This document shows positions 5,363 through 6,429 of a DNA stretch of 6,429 nt, piece by piece. Location: positions 1-6,429 of the forward strand of contig JBBQEU010000154.1 in assembly GCA_038321235.1 (NCBI GenBank), given 5' to 3'. The notes below the pieces were generated by a model. It saw nothing but the letters and a program-made list of their open reading frames with translations, made no database searches and was not told the DNA's origin. The position numbers and the translations under genes were made by a program. The number at the start of each line of letters is the position of its first letter. The stretch's first letter is position 1. The DNA is from Sva-07 sp038321235 (GTDB lineage Bacteria > Actinomycetota > Acidimicrobiia > Acidimicrobiales > Ilumatobacteraceae).

Positions 5363-5935
5363 CGACGATGTCGAGGCCGTCTCCCCACCGGGGCAGTCGA
5401 TCCGGAGGATCTCGTGCATCGGATCGTGACCCGGGCTGTCGGGCTCGATGTCGCCACGGGCCACCAGTCGGAACCCGGCGCGCAGAAGCGCCCGCCACGA
5501 ACGTTCGTTGGCGGAGTTGACCGGCACGACGACGTGTGTGACGACGGGGTCGGTTGTCCAGATTCGAGCGACGAACGCCTCGATCATCGCGGTGCCGACG
5601 CCTCGGCCGACTCGGCTGGGTTCGCCGATCAGATAGTCGATCGACACCGCTCCTTCGCCGACCGGATACACCTCGACCATCTCAGCGACGTACTCGGGAT
5701 AGTCGACGAAGTGGCAGTACTGCACCACACCGATCGGTGAATCGTCCAGCAGTGCGATGTAGTCCTTGGCCGGTTCGTTGCCGTCAGCCGTCGGGCCGAA
5801 GTCTCGGTCCAACGCTTCGAACGTGTACTCGTGGTCCCACCACTCATGGACGTGGGGCTCGGCCAGCCATTCGGCAAGCAGCCCGAAGTCGTCCCGGGTC
5901 AGCCGCCGGAATGTGAACGTCGGGGGACCGCCCAT
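5360..5935 (-). CDS. GNAT-family N-acetyltransferase, AAC(6')-like (Acetyltransf_8 type)
   Basis: A 191-residue GNAT protein that should move an acetyl group from acetyl-CoA to an amine. The start FTFRRLTRDDFGLLAEWLAEPHVHEWW (7-33) is the usual opening of the AAC(6')/siderophore-acetylase-like branch. The central strand is YIALLDDSPIGVVQYCHF (59-76). The CoA-binding part is SIDYLIGEPSRVGRGVGTAMIEAFV (98-122), with the pyrophosphate loop G110-R-G112-V-G114. The end motif VPVNSANERSWRALLRAGFR (137-156) is motif B. Resemblance to aminoglycoside acetyltransferases does not prove drug modification; small metabolites or peptides are equally possible. The ATG at 5935 has GAGG 7 bases upstream and lies 9 bases after the yqgE stop. 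The tail past residue 180 is short and probably disordered. Confidence 0.92.
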   Translation of the reverse strand: MGGPPTFTFRRLTRDDFGLLAEWLAEPHVHEWWDHEYTFEALDRDFGPTADGNEPAKDYIALLDDSPIGVVQYCHFVDYPEYVAEMVEVYPVGEGAVSIDYLIGEPSRVGRGVGTAMIEAFVARIWTTDPVVTHVVVPVNSANERSWRALLRAGFRLVARGDIEPDSPGHDPMHEILRIDCPGGETASTSS

Positions 5936-5940
5936 GGCCA

Positions 5941-5962
5941 GGCCTCAGTTGGAGCTGAGGTC
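5941..5962 (-). promoter_or_regulatory. Hairpin covering the GNAT ribosome site at the end of yqgE
   Basis: On the minus-strand RNA, GACCTCAG (5962-5955) pairs with CTGAGGCC (5948-5941) around the 6-base loop CTCCAA: six Watson-Crick pairs extended by one G-T and one G-C pair. The 3' arm holds the yqgE TGA stop and the GAGG that would serve as Shine-Dalgarno for the GNAT start at 5935. A ribosome finishing yqgE would open it, so it may couple GNAT translation to yqgE. It could also act as a weak attenuator. Function is inferred. Confidence 0.4.
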
Positions 5963-6429
5963 GTCGGGCGCGTCGGCGAGCCAGGCCAGGCGGCCGGGCT
6001 GACGGCGCAGCACCGTGCGCCACAGTTCGTCGGGGTCGTCGGAGAACACGTCGCCCGGTTCGGAGTCGAGCACCAACCAGGCGCCGGCCTCGATCTCGCC
6101 TTCCAGTTGGCCTGGGCCCCATCCGGCGTAGCCGCGGAACACCCGGACGCCTCGCACCTCGGCGGCAACGAGGGCCGGGTCGGCGGTGAGGTCGGCCGAA
6201 GCGATCGTGCCGACGATGGGGGAGAGGTACTCGCCGTTGTCGACCAGTATCTGCTTGGTCTCGGCGAGAGCGATGAGGGCCGATTCCTCCACCGGGCCAC
6301 CGGAGAACACCGACGACGGCACCGACTGCAGGTCGATCCATCGGTCGAGTGGCTCGTCGAGAGCTTCGAAGCTCGGTCGGTTGATGACCACCCCGATTGC
6401 GCCCTCGTCGTGGTGTTCGAGCATGAAGA
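5945..6429 (-). CDS. YqgE/AlgH family (UPF0301, DUF179) protein, 5'-truncated by window edge
   Basis: The C-terminal 160 or so residues of a YqgE/AlgH protein; the family is about 180-190 residues, so about 25 are missing. Numbering from the internal Met at 6424: EGAIGVVINRPS (7-18), VFSGGPVEESALIAL (39-53), VRVFRGYAGWGPGQLEGEIEAGAWLVL (93-119) and WRTVLRRQP (135-143) are the family hallmarks. The codon before that Met is Phe in frame, and in the family the equivalent position (a leucine-rich strand before LEHxDEGAxGVV) is internal, so the true start lies beyond the window. The molecular role is not settled; AlgH was named as a regulator of alginate genes in Pseudomonas, and the fold has no clear DNA-binding motif. 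It is the first visible gene of the leftward block with the GNAT and VOC genes. Confidence 0.96.
   Translation of the reverse strand, partial: FMLEHHDEGAIGVVINRPSFEALDEPLDRWIDLQSVPSSVFSGGPVEESALIALAETKQILVDNGEYLSPIVGTIASADLTADPALVAAEVRGVRVFRGYAGWGPGQLEGEIEAGAWLVLDSEPGDVFSDDPDELWRTVLRRQPGRLAWLADAPDDLSSN

Noticed and set aside
5360..5935. Aminoglycoside resistance gene
   Set aside because: The GNAT protein is AAC(6')-like only at the family level; I see no resistance cassette, integron site or mobile context, so a resistance label is not supported.
4987..5935. VOC plus GNAT pair as an antibiotic-resistance or toxin-antitoxin module
   Set aside because: Both families are large and mostly metabolic; the co-operon yqgE gene is housekeeping-like and nothing resembles a toxin.
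6422..6424. ATG at 6424 as the start of the YqgE/AlgH protein
   Set aside because: Family members have about 25 conserved residues before this point, and the frame stays open to the window edge, so this Met is internal.

Overview
This window is a compact, GC-rich, fully bacterial chromosomal segment with eight protein genes, two of them cut by the window edges. The pheT sequence, the high GC third-position bias, the mix of Shine-Dalgarno and apparently leaderless starts, and the actinobacterial look of several small proteins suggest an actinobacterium. My best guess is an Acidimicrobiia (Ilumatobacter-like) chromosome, which is a family-resemblance judgement, not a database result. I see no mobile element, CRISPR array, tRNA, rRNA or phage gene.

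Layout from left to right: (1) the last 566 codons of pheT (+), phenylalanyl-tRNA synthetase beta subunit; (2) an HSL-type alpha/beta-hydrolase (-), convergent with pheT; (3) a small two-part ACT-domain protein (+), divergent from the hydrolase; (4) a 434-residue ATP-grasp-like protein of unknown function (-), convergent with the ACT gene across a perfect 17-bp inverted repeat; (5) a 95-residue ferredoxin-fold (ABM-like) protein (+), divergent from the ATP-grasp gene; (6-8) a leftward block transcribed in the order yqgE/algH (cut at the right edge), GNAT acetyltransferase, VOC/glyoxalase-fold protein, with gaps of 9 and 10 bases, which looks like an operon.

Strand alternation is unusually regular: the first six genes switch strand at every junction. 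The three convergent junctions are only 14, 37 and 10 bases wide and each carries an inverted repeat that can act as a two-way terminator. The two divergent junctions (102 and 71 bases) hold the start signals. Three genes have no Shine-Dalgarno but a TANNNT-type (or weaker) -10 box 6-7 bases before the ATG, the arrangement of leaderless transcripts. The genes do not form one pathway: they are a housekeeping translation gene followed by small accessory metabolic genes. I find no clearly new multi-gene system. The best leads are the orphan ATP-grasp protein, the long perfect palindrome, the leaderless-promoter pattern, and a hairpin that would cover the ribosome site of the GNAT gene. There is no gene-free stretch longer than 102 bases.
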